Source: Metabacillus niabensis (GTDB lineage Bacteria; Bacillota; Bacilli; Bacillales; Bacillaceae). Taken from it: a stretch of 64,000 bases of DNA. Of the stretch, positions 33,781-42,162 are shown one piece after another (the first letter of the stretch is position 1; each line of letters starts with the position of its first letter). The position numbers and the translations under genes are program-made. The notes under the pieces were generated by a model, which was given only the letters and a program-made list of their open reading frames with translations, had not been told where the DNA came from and searched no databases. The stretch is taken from NCBI RefSeq assembly GCF_020524345.1, contig NZ_JAIVLH010000015.1, positions 62,001-126,000 of the forward strand. The letters are read 5' to 3'.

Positions 33781-35049
33781 ATGTTTAAATTTACTGAAAA
33801 TGTATACGAAAGCAATTTACCGATTCGCTATGTATTTGAAGAAGGAGAACATAACAAAGATTTTTTAGTTGTTGTCTTTTCTGGTTTTAATCCACCTAAT
33901 GCAAAATTGGCGAATAGCTATAATTACATACGTACTTTGAGAAATGTAGATTGTAACAGATTATTTATTTTAGATAATTATGGGCCAAGAGGAAGTTATT
34001 ATTTAGGCTCGAGGGAAGAATATGAGGTTGAGTCCTCTATTGCATCGTTAATTAACTTTATTTCTAGAAAATATGGAATAAGCCAGGAAAATGTCATTAC
34101 AGCGGGGTCTTCGAAGGGAGGAAGTGCTGCTCTTTACTATGGGTTAAAATATCACTATGGTCACGTTGTAACAGGAGCACCCCAAACAAGAATTGCGGAC
34201 TATATCCAACGAAACACCAAGGAAACAGCTGACTACATGCTTGGTCACAATCCAGGAGAAGAACAAATTAATCATTTAAATGACATGATTTTTAAACAGT
34301 TAAATGAAGATTCTTTAACAAAGATTCATTTATTGACGAGTGAAAATGATATCCAATATAAACGTCATATTACGCCATTCGTTGAAAGATTGGACAAATT
34401 TGGAATGGATTATCAATTAACAGTTAATAATCAAATTGAGAGCCATAATGCAATTGCAGTTCATTTCCCACTTTTTTTAATGACGAAAATGTCAAATATT
34501 ATGTATGGAATAAACATTCGAAATCTGCAATTACAAAAACAGTCGCCTGCAAGTTGGAATTTAAAAGCGGACTATGAGCTGTCAAATCAGAATAAGTCAA
34601 TACTAATGAAAATCGTTGTGAAAAATCAAGAAAAGGTTATCTCCGAAGTTCCTGTTAAGGATGAAACCTTTTTCAATATTAAGGACTTGAAAATCAAAGG
34701 ATCTAAGGTATTAGATATATACTTTTTAATAGAAGTTGATGGACAAGCTATCTTACATCTGCCTATGGATAGCTTATTTATAAGTAATGGATCAATCCTT
34801 GAAGGAACAGAATTTTCAATTGAAGCTGACAAAATCCATTTCAAGATCAACATCGAGGATCAACCAGATATTCAATATGCTTTTTATATTAGGAGAAATA
34901 ATGTCGTGATTGATAAGCTTATGTATCAAGATTCTCAAGAACTTGTATACCCTATAAAGGATAAAGGTAAGTACCAAGTTCATTATTTTATTCGGACAAA
35001 TAACGGAGAGAAATTTAGTGATCGAACTAAAGCTATTACATATGAATAA
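33781..35049 (+). CDS. Alpha/beta-hydrolase-like protein (Asp2/XcbB-like), surface polysaccharide locus
   Basis: The 422-residue product has no signal peptide and should be cytoplasmic. Residues about 25-240 look like an alpha/beta-hydrolase: FLVVVFSGF, a nucleophile elbow TAGSSKGGSAALYYGLKY (Ser near residue 112), LLTSENDIQY for the acid region and a His in SHNAIAVHF near residue 222. Similar proteins in capsule and accessory-secretion loci include Asp2-type acetyltransferases. Residues about 250-422 are beta-rich and may be Ig-like, with a YxxxxY-containing end. The start follows GTAGGGAG. It opens a run of three genes with the methyltransferase and glycosyltransferase. Acyl hydrolase or acyl transfer to the glycan is a guess. 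Confidence 0.6.
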   Translation: MFKFTENVYESNLPIRYVFEEGEHNKDFLVVVFSGFNPPNAKLANSYNYIRTLRNVDCNRLFILDNYGPRGSYYLGSREEYEVESSIASLINFISRKYGISQENVITAGSSKGGSAALYYGLKYHYGHVVTGAPQTRIADYIQRNTKETADYMLGHNPGEEQINHLNDMIFKQLNEDSLTKIHLLTSENDIQYKRHITPFVERLDKFGMDYQLTVNNQIESHNAIAVHFPLFLMTKMSNIMYGINIRNLQLQKQSPASWNLKADYELSNQNKSILMKIVVKNQEKVISEVPVKDETFFNIKDLKIKGSKVLDIYFLIEVDGQAILHLPMDSLFISNGSILEGTEFSIEADKIHFKINIEDQPDIQYAFYIRRNNVVIDKLMYQDSQELVYPIKDKGKYQVHYFIRTNNGEKFSDRTKAITYE

Positions 35050-35075
35050 CCGAGAGTGAAATAGGAGTGTATGAT

Positions 35076-36110
35076 GTGAAAAAACCTATAGACCGTGTTA
35101 GCCAGGCGTATTTTGATGAATTAGGTACTACGTTTGGGCAAAAGGTAAGAAACCGAATTAATTGGATTTGTGGCGAAGTAAAAGGTCCAAACGTTTTAGA
35201 TGTAGGGTGCTCCCAGGGAATTGTTTCAATCTTACTTGGGAGAGAAGGTAAAAATGTATTAGGAATTGACCTATTAGAGGAAGCGATTGAATATGCTAGT
35301 AGCACGTTAGAGAAAGAAGCGGAGCCAACAAAAGAACTTGTTTCTTTTGTGAATGCAAATTTTATTACATATCCTTATGGTGATAGGAAATTTGATACAA
35401 TTATTTTTGGTGAAATTCTCGAGCATTTAACAAACCCAAAGGATTTTCTTACTCATGCTAAAAGTCTCTTAACCGAAGACGGAAAAGTTATTGTTACCGT
35501 ACCGTTTGGTGTTAATGATTATTTTGATCATAAAAAAACGTACTACCTAAGTGGCTTATTAGATTTACAAGACAGTGACTTGAAAATCACTGAACTGAAG
35601 TTTTTTGGGAAATGGATAGGGGCAATTTTTAAGCTTCACCCTTCGGATGAAGCTGTGGAATTTGGCGGTGAACTATTAATTCATTCAGAAAAAGCTTTTG
35701 AAGAAATCGAAAGGGCTAATAACAAAGAAGCAAGTATGCTTAAAAAGCGAGTACAAGAATTAGAAAAACAAAATGAGGATTATAAACAGCAGATGTCGAA
35801 TTTAGAAGCTGTAAATACAAGTTTTGTTGCTGAGTTAAAGGATGAAATTGATCGTCTAAAAGAAATCACAGAGAGTAGTATTTCAGACGATCGGAAGAGA
35901 TTGGAAAGTGCTACCCAAGCATTAATAGAAGAGAAAAAAGCCAAAATCACCCTACAACAGGAACTAATTGACACTTATAAATATGAAGAGAAGCTGTTAA
36001 AATCCTATAAGAAACTATCGAAGAAATATGATGCATTGAGCCACTCTAAGCTTGGTAAATTAGCAGTTAAATATTGGAAATTTAAAAAAGGTATATTCAG
36101 GGGGAAGTAA
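35076..36110 (+). CDS. SAM-dependent methyltransferase with C-terminal coiled coil
   Basis: A GTG at 35076 with AGGAG 8 nt upstream is the best start; an in-frame GTG nine bases earlier is too close to the site. Residues about 30-190 form a class I methyltransferase: VLDVGCSQGIVSILL (motif I), VLGIDLLEEAIEYA, TIIFGEILEHL and a KVIVTVPFG strand. From about residue 205 to 325 the protein is a long charged coiled coil. It ends with a basic amphipathic KLGKLAVKYWKFKKGIFRGK, suited to membrane contact. This layout recalls WbdD-like chain terminators of ABC-exported O antigens, in which the coiled coil measures chain length. It has no kinase domain. The next gene begins 1 bp after its stop. Confidence 0.82.
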   Translation: MKKPIDRVSQAYFDELGTTFGQKVRNRINWICGEVKGPNVLDVGCSQGIVSILLGREGKNVLGIDLLEEAIEYASSTLEKEAEPTKELVSFVNANFITYPYGDRKFDTIIFGEILEHLTNPKDFLTHAKSLLTEDGKVIVTVPFGVNDYFDHKKTYYLSGLLDLQDSDLKITELKFFGKWIGAIFKLHPSDEAVEFGGELLIHSEKAFEEIERANNKEASMLKKRVQELEKQNEDYKQQMSNLEAVNTSFVAELKDEIDRLKEITESSISDDRKRLESATQALIEEKKAKITLQQELIDTYKYEEKLLKSYKKLSKKYDALSHSKLGKLAVKYWKFKKGIFRGK

Positions 36111-36111
36111 A

Positions 36112-38802
36112 TTGGATATTACATCTATAGAGGATAGACTATCACTTGTCCAAGAAAAGAGAAGGCAGCTTTCAGAAAGTATAAATGATGAAAAAGAAAT
36201 CATCAAGCTCTTAAATTCAGGGAAAAAAATTGATGATTTCATGAAGTATGTACGAACAGGTGCTGTTGAATCTGTTGAAGATTATTTAAAATACCGAGAT
36301 GATGTTGCCGACAAAGCATTCTTTGAGAATGTTAAACCACTTCTTGACCAGATCCCTTCAAGTAATGGCAGCAGGTATTACAATAAATTTAGTGTGAATA
36401 TTGGTATAATCGCTGATGAATTTTTATACTCTTCTTATAAAGATATCGCAAATTTTATCTATATTACACGAGATAACTATAAAGAGTTCAAGGGTAAGTT
36501 AGATTTAATTTTTGTTGCAAGCACATGGAGAGGAATTGATGAGGGATGGAAGGGTCTTGCTAATCCTAAATCTGAAAAGATTCGGAATGAGCTTTTTGAT
36601 ATTCTTGAGGTTTTTAAAAAAGATGGAGTTAAAACCATCTTTTACTCAAAAGAGGATCCTGTAAACTATGAGCGTTTTATTGGAATTGCTCAAAACTGTG
36701 ACTATGTTTTTACGACTGCAAAAGAAGTCGTGGAATCGTATAAAAAGGATTGTGGGCATAGTCGTGTCAGCGTATTAGAATTTGGGGTTAATCCTTATTA
36801 TCACAACCCTGTAGGAATGAAGAAGGTCGAAAAGAAAAAAGAAGTTCTTTTTGCGGGTTCATGGTATCAAAAATATACTCATCGTCAAGAAGAAACACGA
36901 ACCATTTTTAATGGTGTATTAGCGGGTAAAAGAGATCTGAAGATAATTGATCGTAATTATGAATTAAATCATCCAAATTATTTCTTCCCAAAATCATATT
37001 TACCTTATGTATCTCCATCTATTTCACATGAATATATTCAAAAGCTGCATAAGCTTTACGACTGGTCAATAAATTTGAACTCGGTTACTTTTAGTGAAAC
37101 TATGTTTGCTAACCGTGTTTATGAGCTGCAGGCAATTGGGAATCTTATTTTATCAAATTATAGTGTAGGAATTAATAATAAATTTCCTAATGTCTTTTTA
37201 ATTAACGATGAGGAAGAGGTTCCGTATATCTTAAACCAATACTCAGAGAAGGAGCTATATAAACAGCAGGTTTATGGGATAAGAAGAGTGATGTCATCTG
37301 AAACAACCTTTGACCGTCTTCAATTCTTGATGGATTTTGTTGGATATGATCATAAACCGATCGTCAAAAAAGTTGCGGTTTTAGCCAAAGACATTACACC
37401 GGAGCTGCAGAGAGATTTTGATGTACAGACCTATCAACATAAGGAATTGTTTCTTGAAAGTGAATTTAATGAAGAAAAGTTTAGTCAATTTGATATTATT
37501 GCCTATTTCAACCCTGATAATGCATATCATGAATTTTATTTGGAAGATATGATCAATGCTTTTAAATATACAGATTCTGACTATGTAACGAAAGATAGCT
37601 TCTATGATGGTAGTCAGTATGTTGAAGGTCACAATCATGATTATGTAAACGAAATGAAGGATAAATATCGAACTGTTTTCTGGAAGGATTCTTTTAGTCT
37701 TGAGACACTAAATAATTTAAATGGCCAAACAAAACTAAAAAATGGTTATAGTATTGATCCATTTGAGTTAGTTGTAAATAAAGATCAGTTAATCGGTACT
37801 CCTGACCAAACAGAGTTTGATCTTTCAGTTATTATACCTGTTTATAACAATGGTCATCATTTATTTAATAAATGTTTTCTAAGTCTACGTCGAAGTACCA
37901 TTTTTGATAAAATGGAGATACTCTTAGTGGATGATGGTTCATCAGATCGAGATACGCAAATGTTTATCCACCGTATTTGCCGGGACTATCCAAATGTAAG
38001 AAGTTACTTCTTTAACGATTCAGGAAGTGGAAGTGCTTCAAGGGCAAGAAATAAAGGCTTTGAGCTTTCAACTGCACCATATGTAACTTATTTAGATCCA
38101 GATAATGAAGCTATAAATGATGGTTATCAAAGGCTTTATGACATTATTGTTCAAAATGATTTTGATATGGTGGTCGGAGATATCGTGCGACTAGATAATG
38201 AGAAAAAGATAAAGCTACCATTCCATAGAGTAGCGATGAGATTTGCGCTGGGGGATGTCATAACAGATCCTAAGAAATTTCTAGTCGATTCTAATCTAAA
38301 AGCACAAAGTATCCAAGCTTTAGTGGTGAAACGTGAAATCATTGAAAATAATGATATTAAGATGGTTTTAAATGCTGCGGGTCAGGATACTTTATTCTTC
38401 CATGAATTGATGCTTAACTCTCAAAAAATTAAGACAGTTGATTTGGATATTCACATCTATTATGCGGCTGTTACAGGATCTGTAACGAATACTATAACAA
38501 AGAAGTTTTTCGATAAGTATTTAGTACTTGAACAGCATAGAATTCCTTTCCTAAATCGCCAGGGCTTAATGAAAGCATATATGGAGCGAAGATTTAATTA
38601 TTACTTTAAAAATTGGTATATGAAACGACTAACAAGGGTAGCAGACGAAGACTTACGCCCGGCTATTGATAAACTGTATGAAATTTTCTCACTTTATAAA
38701 GATCAATTGAAAGTTTATGATGAAGTAATTGATAAATTCAATAAACTTTATAACAAAGGTGAGTATGCTAAAATAGTCGACTTGGTCAATGAAAAAATAT
38801 AG
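36112..38802 (+). CDS. Bifunctional two-domain glycosyltransferase (CgeB-like plus GT2)
   Basis: A TTG start overlaps the end of the methyltransferase, with GGGGGAAG upstream. The 896-residue cytoplasmic protein begins with a helical segment (about 1-70). A GT-B-like domain related to CgeB/DUF3880 proteins follows (about 95-430), with KKEVLFAGSWYQKYTHRQEE and a late SINLNSVTFSETMFANRVYE. A GT2 domain from about residue 565 shows DLSVIIPVYNNGHHLFNKC, LLVDDGSSD and VTYLDPDNEA. Two catalytic units in one chain suggest synthesis of a disaccharide repeat. Donor sugars cannot be read, though UDP-GlcA and UDP-ManNAcA are made by neighbours. A terminator follows. Confidence 0.85.
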   Translation: MDITSIEDRLSLVQEKRRQLSESINDEKEIIKLLNSGKKIDDFMKYVRTGAVESVEDYLKYRDDVADKAFFENVKPLLDQIPSSNGSRYYNKFSVNIGIIADEFLYSSYKDIANFIYITRDNYKEFKGKLDLIFVASTWRGIDEGWKGLANPKSEKIRNELFDILEVFKKDGVKTIFYSKEDPVNYERFIGIAQNCDYVFTTAKEVVESYKKDCGHSRVSVLEFGVNPYYHNPVGMKKVEKKKEVLFAGSWYQKYTHRQEETRTIFNGVLAGKRDLKIIDRNYELNHPNYFFPKSYLPYVSPSISHEYIQKLHKLYDWSINLNSVTFSETMFANRVYELQAIGNLILSNYSVGINNKFPNVFLINDEEEVPYILNQYSEKELYKQQVYGIRRVMSSETTFDRLQFLMDFVGYDHKPIVKKVAVLAKDITPELQRDFDVQTYQHKELFLESEFNEEKFSQFDIIAYFNPDNAYHEFYLEDMINAFKYTDSDYVTKDSFYDGSQYVEGHNHDYVNEMKDKYRTVFWKDSFSLETLNNLNGQTKLKNGYSIDPFELVVNKDQLIGTPDQTEFDLSVIIPVYNNGHHLFNKCFLSLRRSTIFDKMEILLVDDGSSDRDTQMFIHRICRDYPNVRSYFFNDSGSGSASRARNKGFELSTAPYVTYLDPDNEAINDGYQRLYDIIVQNDFDMVVGDIVRLDNEKKIKLPFHRVAMRFALGDVITDPKKFLVDSNLKAQSIQALVVKREIIENNDIKMVLNAAGQDTLFFHELMLNSQKIKTVDLDIHIYYAAVTGSVTNTITKKFFDKYLVLEQHRIPFLNRQGLMKAYMERRFNYYFKNWYMKRLTRVADEDLRPAIDKLYEIFSLYKDQLKVYDEVIDKFNKLYNKGEYAKIVDLVNEKI

Positions 38803-38815
38803 TTTAAGTAAAAAT

Positions 38816-38852
38816 GGAGGGGAAATGAACTAATCATTTCCTTCTTTTTTAT
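38816..38852 (+). terminator. Terminator after the bifunctional glycosyltransferase
   Basis: GGAAATGA and TCATTTCC pair around ACTAA, followed by TTCTTTTTTATTTT. Confidence 0.85.
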
Positions 38853-38998
38853 TTTAAAAAACACAAACTATTCTAAGATAGAATTAGCTAATCAGTTTAC
38901 CCTCAAAAAAACATTTAAAAATCGAAACCTTTAAAGGAATGTATTAACTTTGGATTTAAGGGGAAAATGTCAAATAAGAAAAAAATATTTAATTTTAA

Positions 38999-39026
38999 TT
39001 GAACAGTCGACAAAAAGTGATATAAT
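38999..39026 (+). promoter_or_regulatory. Sigma-A-type promoter of wecC
   Basis: TTGAAC (38999-39004) and TATAAT (39021-39026) are 16 nt apart, 74 bp before the start codon. Confidence 0.6.
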
Positions 39027-39099
39027 TAGAAATTGGTATTTAGTAACAAAATTTAAATGGTAAAGTTTCCATATGTATATTGAAAGTGGGGATCCATAA

Positions 39100-40383
39100 A
39101 TGAAAATTTGTACAGTAGGACTAGGATACATAGGTCTACCTACATCCATAATGTTTGCAAAGCATGATGTAGAAGTAGTTGGTGTTGACGTAAAGCCGGA
39201 AGTAATTGATTCTTTGAATGCTGGAAAAATTCATATAGAAGAGCCTGGATTACAAGAGGCTTTAGAAGAAGTAGTTGCTAAGGGGACATTCAAGGCAGCT
39301 TTACAACCAGAAAAAGCAGATGCATTTATTGTTGCTGTTCCAACTCCGAACAATGATGATGAGCACAAATCATGTGATTTAAACTATGTCCTAAGTGCTG
39401 TGAAAAACGTTATTCCATTCTTACAGCAAGGAAATGTATTAATTGTAGAATCTACAATTGGACCAAGAAGTATGGATGATCATGTAAAACCATTAGTTGA
39501 AGAGGCAGGATTTGTAGTTGGAAAAGATATTTTCCTCGTGCATTGTCCGGAGCGTGTATTACCTGGTCAAATTATGCATGAGTTAATTTATAATAACCGT
39601 ATTGTTGGGGGGATCACTCCAGCATGTACGGAAGCGGGAGCAATGGTTTACAGCACATTTGTAAAAGGAGAAATTATCCGTACAGATGCTAAGACAGCTG
39701 AAATGTCTAAATTAATGGAAAATACTTTCCGTGATGTGAACATTGCATTAGCAAATGAGTTAACTAAAGTGTGTAATGAATTGGATATTAATGCCTTAGA
39801 TGTTATTCAAATGGCTAATAAACATCCACGTGTTAACCTCCACACTCCAGGGCCAGGTGTTGGTGGTCACTGTTTAGCAGTTGATCCATACTTTATTGTG
39901 GCGAAAGCTCCAGAAACAGCTAAGTTAATTAATCTTTCAAGAGAAATTAACGTTTCAATGCCACATTACGTTGTTGAGAATGTAAATAAATTAATGGAGA
40001 ATGCAAACGGAAAAGTTGTTACTATATTTGGCTTAACTTACAAAGGTAATGTTGATGATATCCGTGAGAGTCCTGCAATGGAGATACTTGAACTTCTTAA
40101 AGAAGAAGGCAAATATGAAGTCCGTGCATTTGATCCACATGTTGAAAAAGACTTTGTTATTAGTAATATGGAAGAAGCAGTTCAATCATCAGATTTAGTG
40201 CTTATTCTATCTGATCATAATGAGTTTAAAGAATTAAACTGGGATCAATTAAAAGGTATGAATACAAAGCAAATATTCGATACGAAAAATGTAGTGAAAA
40301 ATTCTTCTGACGAATTTAACTATATTAATTTTGGTACCTTATACCAAGCGTTGAAGAAAGAATCAAATAAAATTTATCAATAA
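39100..40383 (+). CDS. wecC: UDP-N-acetyl-D-mannosamine dehydrogenase
   Basis: GTGGGG precedes the ATG. The 427-residue enzyme oxidises UDP-ManNAc to UDP-ManNAcA with NAD. The Rossmann motif GLGYIGLPTS sits at the N terminus, HCPERVLPGQ near residue 149 and PGVGGHCLAVDPYF near residue 250, with the catalytic Cys in GGHC. HCPER and PGVGGHC distinguish the ManNAc type from UDP-glucose dehydrogenases such as the one at 32.3 kb. Its substrate would be made by WecB, encoded 19 kb downstream. Two stem-loops follow. Confidence 0.93.
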   Translation: MKICTVGLGYIGLPTSIMFAKHDVEVVGVDVKPEVIDSLNAGKIHIEEPGLQEALEEVVAKGTFKAALQPEKADAFIVAVPTPNNDDEHKSCDLNYVLSAVKNVIPFLQQGNVLIVESTIGPRSMDDHVKPLVEEAGFVVGKDIFLVHCPERVLPGQIMHELIYNNRIVGGITPACTEAGAMVYSTFVKGEIIRTDAKTAEMSKLMENTFRDVNIALANELTKVCNELDINALDVIQMANKHPRVNLHTPGPGVGGHCLAVDPYFIVAKAPETAKLINLSREINVSMPHYVVENVNKLMENANGKVVTIFGLTYKGNVDDIRESPAMEILELLKEEGKYEVRAFDPHVEKDFVISNMEEAVQSSDLVLILSDHNEFKELNWDQLKGMNTKQIFDTKNVVKNSSDEFNYINFGTLYQALKKESNKIYQ

Positions 40384-40390
40384 AGTAATT

Positions 40391-40414
40391 GCATGGACAC
40401 TCTAGTGTCCATGC
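40391..40414 (+). terminator. Perfect 11-bp hairpin after wecC
   Basis: GCATGGACACT pairs with AGTGTCCATGC around CT. There is no T-run, so it may be a transcript-stabilising hairpin or work with the next one. Confidence 0.7.
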
Positions 40415-40438
40415 TTAATCGTAGATAAATTGATATTG

Positions 40439-40461
40439 GCAGGAGGAAATCCTGCTTTTTT
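40439..40461 (+). terminator. Terminator after wecC
   Basis: GCAGGA and TCCTGC pair around GGAAA, followed by six T. Confidence 0.85.
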
Positions 40462-40637
40462 ATATTATAAGTATCATCATGAGTTTTGCTCATTTTGGAT
40501 ACACTTATGATATTGATAAAATTGTGACGATTAATGTAATTGTTTGCAATATGTGCTAGTATAGAAATGTTTTTATTTTATTCTCATACTAAAAAGAGAG
40601 CATGAGAAAACATAACATAAGCTAGGGGAACTTTTTT

Positions 40638-41423
40638 ATGAATGTACTTAAAAAGTTTTTTAATGAAATATTTGAAAATAGAGATCTTATTCGCTATTTA
40701 ACTGTTTTTGACTTGAAGTCTAAGGTAGCAAGAACTTATCTAGGGATATTGTGGTGGGTTTTAGATCCACTTTTATATATGGCTATCTTCTATTTACTTG
40801 TTCATGTCATACTTGGACGAGGTGGTCCAGATTATCCAATTATTTTATTTACAGCGTTAATTCCGTTAAAATGGACAACTGCCTGTTTAGTTGATGCGAC
40901 TACAGCGATCTCTGGGAAAGGACGAATAATTAAACAGATATATGTTCCAAAGATTGTATTTGTGGTTATTCGACTGTTAGTAAACACGTTTAAATTTGCT
41001 ATTAGTGCCGTTGTCTTATTTTTATTCTTGACTATCTATGGTGTACCTTTGCATGCATCAATGTTATATTTTCCAATAATTGTCCTTGTACATGCCCTTG
41101 TTTTATTACCAGTGATGGTCATGTTCGCACATTTAGGCATTTATTTTAAAGATATTAAAAACTTCATGCAATATGTAGCACGTATGCTGCTTTATTTATC
41201 ACCGGTAATGTTTACCTTAGATACCGTGCCAAAGCAATTTGTGGCGATCTTTTTCTTAAACCCAATGACGACTTTCATAGAATCATATCGTAATGTCTTA
41301 ATTCACGGTACAGAACCGATGTGGGGGCCTCTAGGCATTATTGTTCTCGTTGCTATGGTTGTCTTATTCTTTGCATTACGTCTATTATTTAAATACGAAA
41401 ATGAATATGCTAAGGTGATGTAG
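40638..41423 (+). CDS. Polysaccharide ABC exporter permease (Wzm/TagG type)
   Basis: AGGGGAAC precedes the ATG. The 261-residue membrane protein has about six helices and the ABC-2 polysaccharide-export pattern: LRYLTVFDLKSKVARTYLG-like cytoplasmic lead-in (here residues about 18-37), GILWWVLDPLLYMAIFYLLV and YLSPVMFTLDTVP near residue 190. It should export a finished, undecaprenyl-linked glycan across the cytoplasmic membrane together with the ATPase encoded 2 bp downstream. TagG of teichoic acid export belongs to the same family, but neighbours here point to a uronic-acid polymer. Confidence 0.92.
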   Translation: MNVLKKFFNEIFENRDLIRYLTVFDLKSKVARTYLGILWWVLDPLLYMAIFYLLVHVILGRGGPDYPIILFTALIPLKWTTACLVDATTAISGKGRIIKQIYVPKIVFVVIRLLVNTFKFAISAVVLFLFLTIYGVPLHASMLYFPIIVLVHALVLLPVMVMFAHLGIYFKDIKNFMQYVARMLLYLSPVMFTLDTVPKQFVAIFFLNPMTTFIESYRNVLIHGTEPMWGPLGIIVLVAMVVLFFALRLLFKYENEYAKVM

Positions 41424-41424
41424 T

Positions 41425-42162
41425 ATGAGCGATTCAATTATTGAATTAAAAGATTTATGGGTTTCTTATCCTCGTCAACAGGAAGGAATTATGAGAAATC
41501 CTTTTAAAAAAAGAGTGAAAAAACCAGATTTTTGGGCATTGAAAGGTCTGGATTTTGATGTTAAAAAAGGGGAAGTCCTAGGGGTTATTGGTCGGAATGG
41601 ATCAGGAAAAAGTACACTTCTTAAAATACTAAGCGGATTGATTATTCCGGATAAAGGGGAATTTGTTCAGCATGGTAAGCGACCAATTCTTTTGTCATTA
41701 GGTGCTGGTTTTGAACAGGACTTAACCGGTATAGAAAATATCTACTTAAATGGGTTGCTTTTAGGACAAACAAAAGAACAGATTGACCAGAAGATGGATG
41801 AAATTATTGAATTCTCTGAGCTGGGCGATTTTGTCCATGAGCCAGTCCGAACATATTCCTCTGGTATGCGTTCAAGACTTGCATTTGCAATTGCCATAAC
41901 AATTGACCCTGAAATTCTGCTAATTGACGAGGTATTGGGTGTAGGTGACCAAGCCTTTAGGGAAAAAAGCAAAACAGCTATCCTGGAAAAAATTAAGCAG
42001 AATAGAACGGTTATTATTGTGACACATTCTCCAAGCTTAGTTCGTGAACTATGTGATCGATGTGTATGGATTCATGTAGGAGAGCAAAAGGCTGTAGGAG
42101 AAGCAAATGAAGTTGTAACAAATTATGTGAAATTCATGAATGAGGCAGCTAAAAAGAAATGA
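41425..42162 (+). CDS. Polysaccharide ABC exporter ATPase (Wzt/TagH type)
   Basis: The 245-residue protein has the GxNGSGKST form of Walker A (GRNGSGKSTLLK, about residues 58-69), signature TYSSGMRSRLAFA near 147 and Walker B ILLIDEVLGVGD near 168. The long insertion before the first strand (about 12-32, rich in Lys/Arg) is typical of TagH/Wzt. There is no C-terminal carbohydrate-binding domain, in contrast to Wzt proteins that recognise a capped chain end. It overlaps the next gene by 4 bp (ATGA), so all three genes are coupled. Confidence 0.92.
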   Translation: MSDSIIELKDLWVSYPRQQEGIMRNPFKKRVKKPDFWALKGLDFDVKKGEVLGVIGRNGSGKSTLLKILSGLIIPDKGEFVQHGKRPILLSLGAGFEQDLTGIENIYLNGLLLGQTKEQIDQKMDEIIEFSELGDFVHEPVRTYSSGMRSRLAFAIAITIDPEILLIDEVLGVGDQAFREKSKTAILEKIKQNRTVIIVTHSPSLVRELCDRCVWIHVGEQKAVGEANEVVTNYVKFMNEAAKKK

